Shown: positions 26,697-35,889 of the stretch, one piece after another
How the letters are laid out: every line of letters begins with the position of its first letter
Numbering within the stretch: the stretch's first letter is position 1
Assembly (NCBI GenBank): GCA_964515195.1
Contig: CAZETK010000024.1
Coordinates: 1 to 47,108, forward strand
Reading direction: 5' to 3'
Source of the DNA: Ga0074139 sp964515195
Lineage (GTDB): Bacteria; Bdellovibrionota; Bdellovibrionia; Bdellovibrionales; Bdellovibrionaceae
DNA: 47,108 nt
Position numbers and translations under genes: made by a program
Notes under the pieces: model-generated
The model's input: only the letters and a program-made list of their open reading frames with translations
Databases searched by the model: none
What the model was told of the DNA's origin: nothing

Positions 26697-26713
26697 AAGT
26701 CGAGTCTCGACTT
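26697..26713. repeat. 17-bp perfect palindrome upstream of a membrane-anchored gene
   Basis: AAGTCGAG-T-CTCGACTT lies between the gshA stop (26689) and the ATG at 26748. Its core GAGTCTCGACT recurs at 33907-33917, upstream of a regulator gene. No T-run follows, so it is more like an operator or small hairpin than a terminator. Confidence 0.5.
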
Positions 26714-26747
26714 GGGATTATTCATACCCTTCTATAAACTGAAGCAT

Positions 26748-27446
26748 ATGAAACATTATTTTTTGGGCTTCGCGATCTTAGTGTTCGGATTTGGAATTGG
26801 TTATGGAATTTCCGTTTCTCTTCTTCACGTTGACAAACAAAAACGATCAATGGCATCTGTTCAAAGTCAATACGATCTGACTTGCGTGCCGAGAGGTGAG
26901 TTTCAGGATGCCGTTAAGAGGCGAATCGTCGGTGGCTTAAAAAGTATGCGAAAAGATGGAATGCTGGGGTTGCACCTAGGGCATTTTACTTTTGTAGATT
27001 CGGCCGTGAGTAAGGAAGAGATTTGTCATAATAGACGCGAGAGAGCTATTAGCTCGACGGATCCCAATCACCTTAAGAAGTTGGCCTGTAAGGAATACCC
27101 GAATTTAAGTTTACAATTTTCGGGAGACGCCGAGGCCACTTCGGGAGCCAAAAGACAACTTCACGTTGAAGCACTTTGTGAGGTTGCAAGCGACTTGGCC
27201 CACACGGAGGTCATCTGGATTCCTTGGGATCAACTAGCCCAGGAAACTCCATTTGAGGGTGATATCCAATACACGACACCGACGAAAATTTCTATTAAGA
27301 CAATGCACATCTTGGATAAGTGGCCCGCCAAGTGGAATCTGGAAAAAATCGAGCTGAAAGGCGCCTCTGGTTCTATCAGTATCAATGTGGATGAAATCAG
27401 AACAATCGCAGGGCGCCCCTTAGTATTTGAGTTTAAAAGTTTTTAG
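26748..27446 (+). CDS. Membrane-anchored periplasmic protein of unknown function
   Basis: From ATG 26748 it is 232 residues; an in-frame TTG at 26712 would add 12 residues and run through the palindrome, so I prefer 26748. An N-terminal signal anchor (about 4-26, FLGFAILVFGFGIGYGISVSLL) is followed by a soluble domain with four cysteines. No family is recognised. Its 3' end overlaps the end of pepA by 14 bases, tail to tail. Confidence 0.65.
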   Translation: MKHYFLGFAILVFGFGIGYGISVSLLHVDKQKRSMASVQSQYDLTCVPRGEFQDAVKRRIVGGLKSMRKDGMLGLHLGHFTFVDSAVSKEEICHNRRERAISSTDPNHLKKLACKEYPNLSLQFSGDAEATSGAKRQLHVEALCEVASDLAHTEVIWIPWDQLAQETPFEGDIQYTTPTKISIKTMHILDKWPAKWNLEKIELKGASGSISINVDEIRTIAGRPLVFEFKSF

Positions 27447-28938
27447 CCAGTTCTACAAAAGTTCGGATCATTACGCCACTGGCTCCCTTTTTCGGGCAGT
27501 AATTCACTCGACTGCCAGTTGACCAGCCTGTTCCCGCAATATCAAAGTGAGCCCACGGGATACCTTCTTCTACAAACTGCTCAAGGAAGGCGGCCGCTGT
27601 GGCCGATCCAGCCCCTTTGCCTGAAGAAATATTAGAAAGATCGGCGTAAGTTCCCTTCATGTCACTGACGTGATGATCAGTGAGAGGCATTCTCCATACC
27701 CACTCTCCGGAAGACTCGGAGGCACCTTCAATTTTTTTCACCATGTCCTTGTTGCGGGTGAAGTATCCGGTGTGGATATTGCCCAAGGCGATCAACATTG
27801 CACCTGTTAATGTGGCGGCGTCGATAATGGCTTTAGGTTTAAGCTCGGAAGCATAGCAAAGAGCATCAGCCAGAATAAGACGGCCTTCAGCATCGGTGTT
27901 GTTCACTTCAAATGTTTTTCCATTGCGGGCAGTGTGGATATCGCCAGGCTTCGTGGCGGCAGGCCCTGGCATGTTTTCGCTCGAGGGCACAAGAGCAATG
28001 GCATTGACCTTCAACTTCAACTTCGCAATCGCCAAGAGAGTTCCAAGAATATTGGCGCCGCCACACATATCGAACTTCATTTCTTCCATTCCAGCGCTTG
28101 GCTTGATGCTGATTCCACCGCAATCAAAAGTCAGGCCCTTGCCAACAAATACAAGCGGCTTTTCGGAAGCTTTACCCCCCTTGTATTCCAGAATGATGAA
28201 ACGGGGGTCTTGAGCAGAGCCCTGAGAAACTCCCAAAAGGCCACCCATTTTTTCTTTTTTAATACGCGCTTTATCCCAGACCTGAACCTTAATTCCGGTG
28301 CCGCGAGCAGCCTCCTGAGCTCGTTTGGCCAGAATTGTGGGAGTCATAAGATTGCCGGGAGTGTCTCCTAAGTTTCGAGACCAGTTCACGCAGGAGCTGA
28401 TGACAGTGCCCTCTTCAAAGGCGGCTTTTACGGATCTTTCTCCGCCATGTTGGCTTGCCACGTGAACGGTCATCGGAGTTTTTGGTTCAGGGCTTTTGCC
28501 TTTGGATTTATACTCATCAAAAGTGTAGCTAGCTAAATGAAGTCCTTCTACAACAGCCTTCATATACGAAGAGGCCTCTTTCAATGAACCCGTGATTCCA
28601 TCAAAGTGAAGAGCTGCCTCGGTCGTCTTTAAGCTTTTCAGGGCATCGTAGGCCGCAGCGGCAGCTTGGCGGACTTTTTCTGCGTCAAGTTCGTTAGAAG
28701 GGCCTAGACCCACCACGACAATATGTCGAAAGCCAGAGAAATTGGCATCTCGGTAGACTAAAGCTTCATTTTGCTTCCCAGAGATAGATTTTTCCTCTAT
28801 GGCGTCCGCTAGATGTTTGTTGAGGTCCTTATGGGTGATCTCAGCCTTCTTCTCTTTTTGAGATGAAGCCTTAGAAAAAACGATCAAAGTGGGACAACTA
28901 AGATCTTGGACGGATTTTTTAATTAAGTTTACGACCAT
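27433..28938 (-). CDS. pepA: Leucyl aminopeptidase PepA (M17)
   Basis: 501 residues from ATG 28938, chosen because AAGAGG lies seven bases upstream and the protein begins at MVVNLIKKS. The frame extends up to 29112, but that part overlaps clpP. The M17 signature NTDAEGRLILADAL (about 335), the metal-binding K/D segments (VGKGLTFDCGG, KFDMCGGA) and the C-terminal HFDIAGTGW are all present. It is a di-zinc cytosolic enzyme that trims N-terminal residues from peptides, plausibly those released by ClpXP and Lon encoded next door. Confidence 0.94.
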   Translation of the reverse strand: MVVNLIKKSVQDLSCPTLIVFSKASSQKEKKAEITHKDLNKHLADAIEEKSISGKQNEALVYRDANFSGFRHIVVVGLGPSNELDAEKVRQAAAAAYDALKSLKTTEAALHFDGITGSLKEASSYMKAVVEGLHLASYTFDEYKSKGKSPEPKTPMTVHVASQHGGERSVKAAFEEGTVISSCVNWSRNLGDTPGNLMTPTILAKRAQEAARGTGIKVQVWDKARIKKEKMGGLLGVSQGSAQDPRFIILEYKGGKASEKPLVFVGKGLTFDCGGISIKPSAGMEEMKFDMCGGANILGTLLAIAKLKLKVNAIALVPSSENMPGPAATKPGDIHTARNGKTFEVNNTDAEGRLILADALCYASELKPKAIIDAATLTGAMLIALGNIHTGYFTRNKDMVKKIEGASESSGEWVWRMPLTDHHVSDMKGTYADLSNISSGKGAGSATAAAFLEQFVEEGIPWAHFDIAGTGWSTGSRVNYCPKKGASGVMIRTFVELAKNF

Positions 28939-29086
28939 GAAAAACCTCTTGTGATAAGCGATGTAACCCATGAATAAAACGTAAGTTTCATAGCTATCAC
29001 AGATCTTTGTCCAATCAAGGGATTTTTTAAAGTCTCCAGGGCATGGGGCCGATAGATTGAGTACTGAACTACCAGGAGTTAACGCT

Positions 29087-29692
29087 GTGGCAACACTTAT
29101 TCCATACGTCATTGAACAGACATCCCGAGGCGAACGATCCTACGACATCTATTCGAGGCTTCTAAAGGATAGAATTATCATTTTGGGCTCAGTGGTTACG
29201 GATGAAGTCGCTAACAGTATCATCGCGCAACTTCTTTTTCTAGAAAGCGATAATCCTGAAAAAGACATTCATTTTTATATTAACTCTCCAGGGGGTAGTG
29301 TGGCCGCGGGATTGGCCATTTACGACATGATGCAATTTGTGAAATGTGACGTGGGGACCTACTGCATGGGAACGGCCGCCAGCATGGGCTCATTGTTGCT
29401 ACAAGCCGGCTCAAAGGGTAAACGATACAGTATGCCTAACACCCGAATTATGATACACCAGCCTCACCTTGGAAATGGCGGAATCGGCGGTCAGGTGACT
29501 GACATCGAGATTCACGCGAAAGAACTCATTAAAACCAAGGAAAAACTCGTAAGAATTTATGAGCAGCACGTGGGTCTTTCGTATGATAAGCTCTACAGCA
29601 TGATGGAGCGGGATTATTTCATGGGGGCTGAGGAGGCCAAAACCCTGGGAATAATCGACCATATTGTCGAGCCAAGAAAACTTAATAAGTAG
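29087..29692 (+). CDS. clpP: ClpP, ATP-dependent Clp protease proteolytic subunit
   Basis: 201 residues. The start is GTG 29087, with AGGAG at 29074-29078 eight bases before it; an upstream in-frame TTG at 29057 lacks such a site. Catalytic triad: Ser99 (GTAASMG), His124 (MIHQP) and Asp near 176 (MERDYF). The substrate-binding GGSVAAGLAIYD is typical. It assembles into a 14-mer that degrades proteins unfolded by ClpX, encoded 35 bases downstream. Confidence 0.96.
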   Translation: MATLIPYVIEQTSRGERSYDIYSRLLKDRIIILGSVVTDEVANSIIAQLLFLESDNPEKDIHFYINSPGGSVAAGLAIYDMMQFVKCDVGTYCMGTAASMGSLLLQAGSKGKRYSMPNTRIMIHQPHLGNGGIGGQVTDIEIHAKELIKTKEKLVRIYEQHVGLSYDKLYSMMERDYFMGAEEAKTLGIIDHIVEPRKLNK

Positions 29693-29727
29693 ATATTGAT
29701 GAACTTAACTACGTAGAAGGAAATTGG

Positions 29728-31029
29728 ATGAGCAATCTGAATAGCAACTTGCGCTGTAGTTTTTGTGGAAAAAGCCAAAAAGAAGTGAAAAAGCTTATCG
29801 CAGGGCCGGGTGTTTACATCTGCGATGAGTGTATTGATCTCTGTAATGACATTATTGTCGAAGAAAAAGAAAAAGAAGTCTCCGCAAAGGGAACTCTGAA
29901 GGTTCCGCGTCCTGCTGAAATCAAAGCTTATCTAGATGAATACGTAATTGGCCAAACAGAGGCCAAGAAGGCATTGGCCGTGGCTGTTCATAACCATTAC
30001 AAACGGGTCAACGCTACGGCGGGTAAGAAGCAAGAAATCGAATTGCAGAAATCCAATATTCTACTAATTGGTCCTACGGGGTCTGGCAAAACGTTATTGG
30101 CCCAAACCATCGCCAAAATTCTGAATGTTCCTTTTGCAATGGCAGATGCTACTACCCTGACAGAAGCGGGATATGTGGGGGAAGATGTTGAAAACGTAGT
30201 CTTGAACCTTCTCCAGGCCGCCGATTGGGATGTTGAAAAGTGCCAACGTGGCGTTATTTACATTGATGAAATTGACAAGATTTCACGAAAGTCTGAAAAC
30301 CCCTCGATCACTCGTGATGTGAGTGGTGAAGGCGTGCAGCAGGCTTTATTGAAAATTTTGGAGGGAACGGTTGCGAATCTCCCGCCTAAGGGTGGACGTA
30401 AGCATCCACAACAAGAATTTATTCAAGTCGACACCACAAACATTCTTTTTATCGTTGGCGGCGCCTTCGTCGGCATGGATAAGATTATTGAAAACCGCAC
30501 CACCAATCGAAGCTTAGGGATCGGGGCGGACATTAAGACATCCAAAGAAAAAGCAACAATCGATAATCCTCTTCGTGGTGTAGAGCCTGATGATTTGGTC
30601 CGTTTTGGATTAATCCCAGAGTTTATCGGCCGTTTGCCAACATTGGCCGTGCTGGATCCGCTGGATGAGGCGGCTTTGATTGACATTTTAGTCAGACCCA
30701 AGAACGCCATCACCAAGCAATATCAAAAGCTTTTCAGCTATGAGGGCGTAGATCTCAAGTTCACGGATAAAGCATTGAAGGCTATTGCTGAAACGGCGAT
30801 TAGGCGAAAAACTGGCGCTCGTGGACTTCGCGGAGTGATTGAAACCTCTATGCTGGACATCATGTTTGACATTCCGTCACGGCAGAACGTCAAAGAAGTT
30901 GTTATTGATGAAAATGTCATTCTTCAGAAAAGCCAGCCTCTTTTGATCTACAAGACTGAAAGCGAAATGAGTAAAGGCAATGCCACAACTACTGGACGTC
31001 CGTCTGGTGACCCGGCCGAAAGCGCCTAG
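29728..31029 (+). CDS. clpX: ClpX, unfoldase of the ClpXP protease
   Basis: 433 residues. The N-terminal zinc-binding domain has four cysteines (CSFCGKS...CDECIDLC). The AAA+ domain follows: Walker A GPTGSGKT (about 114), Walker B VIYIDEIDKI, pore loop GYVGEDV, sensor regions and the IGF-like clamp for ClpP (LGIGAD at about 269 is a candidate). The length and order are standard. It ends in TAG and is followed by a small hairpin. Confidence 0.96.
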   Translation: MSNLNSNLRCSFCGKSQKEVKKLIAGPGVYICDECIDLCNDIIVEEKEKEVSAKGTLKVPRPAEIKAYLDEYVIGQTEAKKALAVAVHNHYKRVNATAGKKQEIELQKSNILLIGPTGSGKTLLAQTIAKILNVPFAMADATTLTEAGYVGEDVENVVLNLLQAADWDVEKCQRGVIYIDEIDKISRKSENPSITRDVSGEGVQQALLKILEGTVANLPPKGGRKHPQQEFIQVDTTNILFIVGGAFVGMDKIIENRTTNRSLGIGADIKTSKEKATIDNPLRGVEPDDLVRFGLIPEFIGRLPTLAVLDPLDEAALIDILVRPKNAITKQYQKLFSYEGVDLKFTDKALKAIAETAIRRKTGARGLRGVIETSMLDIMFDIPSRQNVKEVVIDENVILQKSQPLLIYKTESEMSKGNATTTGRPSGDPAESA

Positions 31030-31085
31030 AGACACTTAAAGAAAAAGGCATTTAGATTTTAACGCTTGAGCCTGCTAAACGAAAG

Positions 31086-31112
31086 CGGCCCTTTGAGGGG
31101 CCGTTATTGTTT
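31086..31112 (+). terminator. Probable terminator after clpX
   Basis: CGGCCC (31086-31091) pairs with GGGCCG (31098-31103) across a short loop and is followed by TTATTGTTTT. It is a short stem, so only moderately strong. Confidence 0.55.
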
Positions 31113-31333
31113 TGAAAATATGAAATGAACTTGCTTACTAGTGACCTATTAAATCACTTTATGGGACTATCCAAATAACGATTTCGGTTCATAAAATATT
31201 TTTATATTAAGATTCGTGTCAGAATCGTCGACTGAGCTTCATTTCAGCGCTTTTTCATTTCCGCTAATGGATAAAAATCAATATACTGAAGTTAAGATTC
31301 CAAATGGGATCTTTCTCCAAAGGAGGGAGGGTC
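31113..31333 (+). other. clpX-lon intergenic region
   Basis: With the hairpin above, this makes a gap of 304 bases between clpX and lon. It is AT-rich (for example 31193-31210) and must carry the lon promoter if lon has its own. I see no convincing heat-shock-type or -35/-10 pair. A perfect AGGAGG ribosome site (31321-31326) sets the lon start. Confidence 0.5.
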
Positions 31334-33793
31334 ATGAGCGATAACAAAACACAACAGTTACCCCTGTTGCCTTTAAGAGATCTCATTATATTCCCGCATA
31401 TGATGATGCCACTGTTTGTGGGTCGTGAAAAATCCATAAATGCTCTTGAAGAAGCCATGAGCAAGCAAACGGATATCGTTCTTGCGGCTCAGAAAGATGC
31501 AAAAACCAATAATCCCGAACCAAAGGATATTTACGCTGTCGGTACGGTTGGTACCATTATTCAACTTTTAAGATTGCCAGATGGCACGGTGAAGGTGTTG
31601 GTCGAGGGTAAACGACGTGTTCGCATTCAAAACTACATGGACAATGAAAGCTTCTTTACTGTCCAAGTAGAGGAAATCGAAGAAGACGTCGCTAATTTGG
31701 TTGAAGCTCAAGCCCTGATTCGTTCCGTAAAAAACACATTTGAAACCTACGTTAAGCTCAATAAGCGTATCCCGCCCGAGATTTTAATGCGCGTTTCCTC
31801 GATCGATAATCCAAGTGAATTAGCTGACATCATTGTCGCGCAATTGAACTTGAAGTTGGAGGAGAAGCAAAAAGTATTAGAAATCCTGGATCCGGCTAAG
31901 CGCCTTGAGCATCTTCTGAACACGATGACCGGTGAGATTGAAATTCTCGAAGTCGAAAAGAAAATTCGGACACGGGTGAAGAAGCAAATGGAGCGCTCTC
32001 AAAAGGAATACTATCTGAACGAGCAAATGCAGGCTATTCAGAAAGAATTGGGCGAGAAGGACGACTATCAGGCTGAACTTCAAGAACTAGAAAACAAAGC
32101 GAAAGCCAAAAAGTTAACGAAAGAAGCTTTCGAAAAGGTGATGAAGGAGATTAAGAAACTTAAAATGATGTCTCCGATGTCAGCAGAAGCCACTGTCGTA
32201 CGCAACTACATCGATTGGGTGCTAGCGTTGCCTTGGATTGAATACTCTGAAGAGAGCCATGATATTAAACGGGCGCAGAAGATTTTGGATGAGGATCACT
32301 GGGGCTTGGAAAAGGTTAAGGAAAGAATTCTAGAGTATCTAGCGGTTCTTAAGCTTTCCAAAACCATGAATGGTCCGATTCTTTGCCTTGTGGGGCCTCC
32401 GGGTGTGGGTAAAACCTCCTTGGCTCGCTCTATTGCGACGTCTTTGAACCGTCAGTTTGCCCGGATTTCATTGGGCGGGGTACGAGACGAGGCGGAAATT
32501 CGCGGTCATAGAAAGACCTATGTGGGCGCCATGCCAGGTAAGATTCTTCAGGCTCTCCGGAAAGTCGATAAAGGCAATCCTGTGATGCTTCTGGATGAAA
32601 TTGATAAGATGGCAAATGATTTCCGTGGAGACCCTTCCGCGGCCATGTTGGAAGTTTTAGATCCCGAACAGAATTGCAACTTCCAAGATCATTACCTCGA
32701 ACTGGACTACGACCTTTCCAAGGTTATGTTCATTGCGACAGCCAACTCGCTTCACACGGTACCGCGTCCGTTATTGGATCGTATGGAGATCATTCATTTG
32801 GAAGGCTATATCGAGCAAGAGAAGTTTCATATCGCCAAAAACTATCTCATCCCTAAGCAGATTGGAAATCACGGCTTGAATGAGTATAAAGTTAGTATTC
32901 CTGAGCCGACGATCAAAAACATCATTCGCTACTACACAAAAGAAGCGGGTGTGCGAAATCTTGAGCGACAGATCGCAAACGTTTGTCGAAAGATGGCTAA
33001 AGAGATCGTTATGGAAGAGGCCGTTGCTGAAATGAAGGGCACCAAAAAAGCGGCTGGCAAGAAATCGAAAGATAAGAGCCATGTGGTCACTCCCAAGAAG
33101 CTTGTGGAACTATTAGGCCCCGAAAAATACAAGTTTGGTAAGATCGAAGAAAAAAATGAAATCGGGCTTACCAACGGTATGGCTTGGACAGAGGTCGGCG
33201 GCGATTTGCTAGCGGTAGAAGTAACGGTTGTGCCTGGCAAAGGAAAGTTCACTGTGACCGGCCAACTGGGCGACGTTATGAAAGAGTCTTGTACGGCGGC
33301 TTTAAGTTACGTGCGCTCTCGAGGACCTTTGTTTGGTTTGGATAAAGAATATTTTGCAAATATCGATGTCCATATCCACTTACCCGAGGGGGCGGTTCCT
33401 AAAGATGGACCGTCAGCAGGTATTGCCCTTACAACCTCAATCGTTTCTTCAATTATGCGAATTCCCGTTAAGCGGACTGTGGCCATGACAGGGGAGATTT
33501 CTCTTCGAGGGCGAGTGATGGCGATTGGCGGCCTAAAAGAAAAGATTTTGGCTGCTCATCGGGGTGGAATTAAAACCATTATTTGCCCGAAGGAAAACGA
33601 TAAGGATTTAAAAGATATTCCTAAAGAAGTTATGAAAGATCTGACCGTGATACTGGTGGATCATGTTGATCAGGTTCTAATCAATGCGTTAGATATCAAA
33701 AATCCGAGAGAACTCTTCAAGAATATGAGAGCTAGAGAAGCAGGTATTAAAGCCCAATACGTAGGGCAGACTTTGCACTCGGCCACTCATTAA
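31334..33793 (+). CDS. lon: Lon, ATP-dependent protease
   Basis: 819 residues from ATG 31334 (perfect AGGAGG seven bases earlier); an in-frame ATG at 31304 would place that ribosome site inside the gene. The N-terminal LAN domain (LPLLPLRDLIIFPHM) leads to a coiled helical region. AAA+ Walker A is GPPGVGKTS (about 354). The Ser/Lys protease domain holds DGPSAG (catalytic Ser near 693). Between AAA+ and protease there is a Lys/Ala-rich insert (KGTKKAAGKKSKDKS, about 575). It degrades damaged proteins and short-lived regulators. A terminator follows. Confidence 0.95.
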   Translation: MSDNKTQQLPLLPLRDLIIFPHMMMPLFVGREKSINALEEAMSKQTDIVLAAQKDAKTNNPEPKDIYAVGTVGTIIQLLRLPDGTVKVLVEGKRRVRIQNYMDNESFFTVQVEEIEEDVANLVEAQALIRSVKNTFETYVKLNKRIPPEILMRVSSIDNPSELADIIVAQLNLKLEEKQKVLEILDPAKRLEHLLNTMTGEIEILEVEKKIRTRVKKQMERSQKEYYLNEQMQAIQKELGEKDDYQAELQELENKAKAKKLTKEAFEKVMKEIKKLKMMSPMSAEATVVRNYIDWVLALPWIEYSEESHDIKRAQKILDEDHWGLEKVKERILEYLAVLKLSKTMNGPILCLVGPPGVGKTSLARSIATSLNRQFARISLGGVRDEAEIRGHRKTYVGAMPGKILQALRKVDKGNPVMLLDEIDKMANDFRGDPSAAMLEVLDPEQNCNFQDHYLELDYDLSKVMFIATANSLHTVPRPLLDRMEIIHLEGYIEQEKFHIAKNYLIPKQIGNHGLNEYKVSIPEPTIKNIIRYYTKEAGVRNLERQIANVCRKMAKEIVMEEAVAEMKGTKKAAGKKSKDKSHVVTPKKLVELLGPEKYKFGKIEEKNEIGLTNGMAWTEVGGDLLAVEVTVVPGKGKFTVTGQLGDVMKESCTAALSYVRSRGPLFGLDKEYFANIDVHIHLPEGAVPKDGPSAGIALTTSIVSSIMRIPVKRTVAMTGEISLRGRVMAIGGLKEKILAAHRGGIKTIICPKENDKDLKDIPKEVMKDLTVILVDHVDQVLINALDIKNPRELFKNMRAREAGIKAQYVGQTLHSATH

Positions 33794-33820
33794 TCTCAAT
33801 ACTTATCAGAAATACCAAAA

Positions 33821-33854
33821 GGGCTCAGAAGAAATTCTGGGCCCTATGTGTTTT
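33821..33854 (+). terminator. Rho-independent terminator after lon
   Basis: GGGCTCAGAA (33821-33830) pairs with TTCTGGGCCC (33835-33844), with one wobble, around a GAAA loop. It is followed by a T-rich tract ending TTTT at 33851-33854. Confidence 0.75.
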
Positions 33855-34057
33855 AACATGAAGCCCTCTGCGTCGCGCCAAATGCTTTTTAATTAAGCAC
33901 TTGGTTGAGTCTCGACTGCTTTATATTCAATATGTGAGGCGGGTCTACATTTAGCATTGACGATTGCGACAGATTCTGTCATTTCTAACCCCCTTCTGAC
34001 ATTACATGAAAAAGTATTGGGATCGAAGATAGCGCAATTGAAGGGAACTTCTCGAAT

Positions 34058-35158
34058 ATGACTCCAAATATTCTTTTAGATTTAGGACGACTCCACGCTG
34101 AACGCGGAGATTTTAAACAAGCTGAATCTATGTTGAATGAAGCCTCACAACTATTTTTTGCGACCCGGGATTTTGATCACTACCTTGAATGTCAAAATAT
34201 TCTTCTTAGAATTTATGCAGAACGGGAAGAGCTGGAGAAGCTTCAAACCTTAAAAGAAAAACTACAAGATTTTGTACTTAAAGAAGGCTTCGAGCTGACC
34301 TCAAAGACTTATTACACTTTGGGATTAGCGGCCCTTTATCGCAATCAGGCCGAGCTCGCACTCGATTATGGTCAAAAGGCATTGTCTTTAGCTCTTCAAG
34401 CGGACGACAAAAAAGATATTTGCTACGCCATTTTTCTCATTGCGCATACATATAGTCTTGAGCCTATTAATCGCCTACAAGATGCCCTAAAAGAAATTTA
34501 CAATCTGCAAGTTTTCTTTCAAGTATTAGACTTACCAGATTTAAAATCGAGCGCCCTCATGCTGAATGCGCGAATCCATTGTTTATTAAAGCGGTACGAC
34601 GAGGCTATTGAGATTGCATGGAAGGCTTACGACCTTTTAAAAGTTACCAAGAATCCGCAGATGCAGCTTCACATGTTGGGGTTGTTAGGTTGGATCTACT
34701 ACGAATCCGGCGATAAAGAAATGGCGCGTATGTATGTGAGCCTCTTGAACAGAGGTTTGGATACTCAAAACTATGTTCGAACGACTAAAATGGCAAAAGC
34801 CTTAGCGGAAAAACTTGGCTCAGAGGGGCAGAATCAATTTGATCTTGTCTTTGATGAAAATAAGAACTCGGTGCTCGAGAAAAAATTGGGACAAGTGGAT
34901 TTCAAAAATCAATTTATCTTGCTCGATTTGCTTAAGCTTTTTGTGCAAAATCCGGGTACTGTTTTTTCAAAAGAATACTTGGTGGAAAATGTCTGGCGCC
35001 AGCCTTACGACCCCAGTGTTCACGACAATAAAATTTACGTGACAATCAAGCGACTTAGAAAAATGATTGAACCGGACTATGATAAGCCGAAGTATATATT
35101 TCGGGCAAAGAACGGTTACTTTATGAATAAGTCGGCTCGCATTCACATGGAACAATAA
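34058..35158 (+). CDS. TPR-repeat regulator with C-terminal OmpR-type winged helix
   Basis: 366 residues. Residues 1-250 are TPR-like helical pairs (for example LLDLGRLHAERGDFKQAESML, and YTLGLAALYRNQAELALDYG). From about 268 a winged-helix DNA-binding domain follows: FILLDLLKLFVQNPG, the recognition helix region DNKIYVTIKRLRKMIEPD, and the wing FRAKNGYFM. This is the Trans_reg_C fold, but placed after the TPRs, whereas SARP/BTAD proteins have it first. It probably senses a protein or peptide through the TPRs and binds DNA. The AAGGGA ribosome site is 11 bases away, rather far. Confidence 0.82.
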   Translation: MTPNILLDLGRLHAERGDFKQAESMLNEASQLFFATRDFDHYLECQNILLRIYAEREELEKLQTLKEKLQDFVLKEGFELTSKTYYTLGLAALYRNQAELALDYGQKALSLALQADDKKDICYAIFLIAHTYSLEPINRLQDALKEIYNLQVFFQVLDLPDLKSSALMLNARIHCLLKRYDEAIEIAWKAYDLLKVTKNPQMQLHMLGLLGWIYYESGDKEMARMYVSLLNRGLDTQNYVRTTKMAKALAEKLGSEGQNQFDLVFDENKNSVLEKKLGQVDFKNQFILLDLLKLFVQNPGTVFSKEYLVENVWRQPYDPSVHDNKIYVTIKRLRKMIEPDYDKPKYIFRAKNGYFMNKSARIHMEQ

Positions 35159-35171
35159 AAGAGGGGGTTTC

Positions 35172-35708
35172 ATGGTCTTGAAGGTCATTTTATCGGTGCT
35201 TATCGGATCTTGGATTCAGTGGGGAGCCTTCGCGGCCCTTAGTGAGCGGACCAATGAGCCGACCAGTTGGGTACCATTTCCCTGGGCGAAGGAACTTCCT
35301 ATCACGGGGGATAGTGCTCAAGGCGTATGGTTGGCAGGGGATAAAGACTCCAAAAGCTATTTTTATATCCGTGTAATTCAAGACAACGGCGCTACCACAG
35401 GTATGAATTATCTGAGTATAGTTGAAAAAGACGGCAATACCTGTAAGACAATTGCAACTGGCTTCGGAATGGAACAGCTGGGGACTCGAATTCGGGCTAT
35501 TATGAAGCACACATTAAGCGACGAACGATATGTCATGTTTTTGCGCCAGTACCACTGGCGAGAGCTTCCAGCCCCTCAGGATGGTGAGTCTTACGAGGAA
35601 AATGTAATGGTTTTAACTCTCTTTAAGACGGTGCCTCGTAAAACTTACAACTATCCGATGGTTAAAGTTTCTGACCGCACTGAATTCAACTGCGTGCCGC
35701 AAAAATAA
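35172..35708 (+). CDS. Secreted protein of unknown function
   Basis: 178 residues. A GAGGGGG ribosome site ends a few bases before ATG 35172. A signal peptide occupies about 1-21 (VILSVLIGSWIQWGAFA). The mature part has two cysteines (about 90 and 175), probably one disulfide, and no known motif. It starts 13 bases after the TPR/winged-helix gene and so is cotranscribed; it may be a target or partner of that regulator. Confidence 0.7.
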   Translation: MVLKVILSVLIGSWIQWGAFAALSERTNEPTSWVPFPWAKELPITGDSAQGVWLAGDKDSKSYFYIRVIQDNGATTGMNYLSIVEKDGNTCKTIATGFGMEQLGTRIRAIMKHTLSDERYVMFLRQYHWRELPAPQDGESYEENVMVLTLFKTVPRKTYNYPMVKVSDRTEFNCVPQK

Positions 35709-35710
35709 TG

Positions 35711-35750
35711 TTGCCATTTGAAGGGCAATCGTTTTAAAACGGTTGTCCTT
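35711..35750 (+). promoter_or_regulatory. Candidate tRNA promoter overlapping an inverted repeat
   Basis: TTGCCA (35711-35716), a 17-base spacer and TTAAAA (35734-35739) would start transcription about 17 bases before the tRNA. The same bases hold an inverted repeat, AAGGGCAATCGTTTT with AAAACGGTTGTCCTT (35721-35750; all pairs or G-U). With no T-run behind it, the repeat is a weak terminator candidate. The two readings compete. Confidence 0.35.
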
Positions 35751-35762
35751 GAATCAGCGAAT

Positions 35763-35838
35763 AGGGAGTTAGCTCAGTTGGTAGAGCGCCACCCTTACAA
35801 GGTGGATGTCGCAGGTTCGAATCCTGTACTCCCTACCA
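35763..35838 (+). tRNA. tRNA-Val (anticodon TAC)
   Basis: A complete cloverleaf of 76 bases including encoded CCA. Acceptor AGGGAGT/ACTCCCT, D arm GCTC-AGTTGGTA-GAGC, anticodon stem CCACC/GGTGG with loop CTTACAA (anticodon TAC, reads GUA), variable ATGTC, T arm GCAGG-TTCGAAT-CCTGT, discriminator A. Confidence 0.96.
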
Positions 35839-35879
35839 AAAAAAGGTGCCAGGCCGCGTTTCCGGACGCGCCGCTTCGA
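35839..35879 (+). repeat. Small hairpin repeat, copy 1, abutting the tRNA 3' end
   Basis: A-run, then GTGCCAGGCC, GCGT-TTCCGG-ACGC and CGCTTCG. A second copy lies at 36983-37020. The stem differs between copies with a compensatory base pair. The repeat starts directly after the tRNA CCA. Confidence 0.65.
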
Positions 35880-35889
35880 CTGACTCTCC

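Noticed and set aside
35721..35750. Inverted repeat as a firm terminator
   Set aside because: The stem is good but has no loop without opening pairs and no T-run, and a -35/-10 pair overlaps it.
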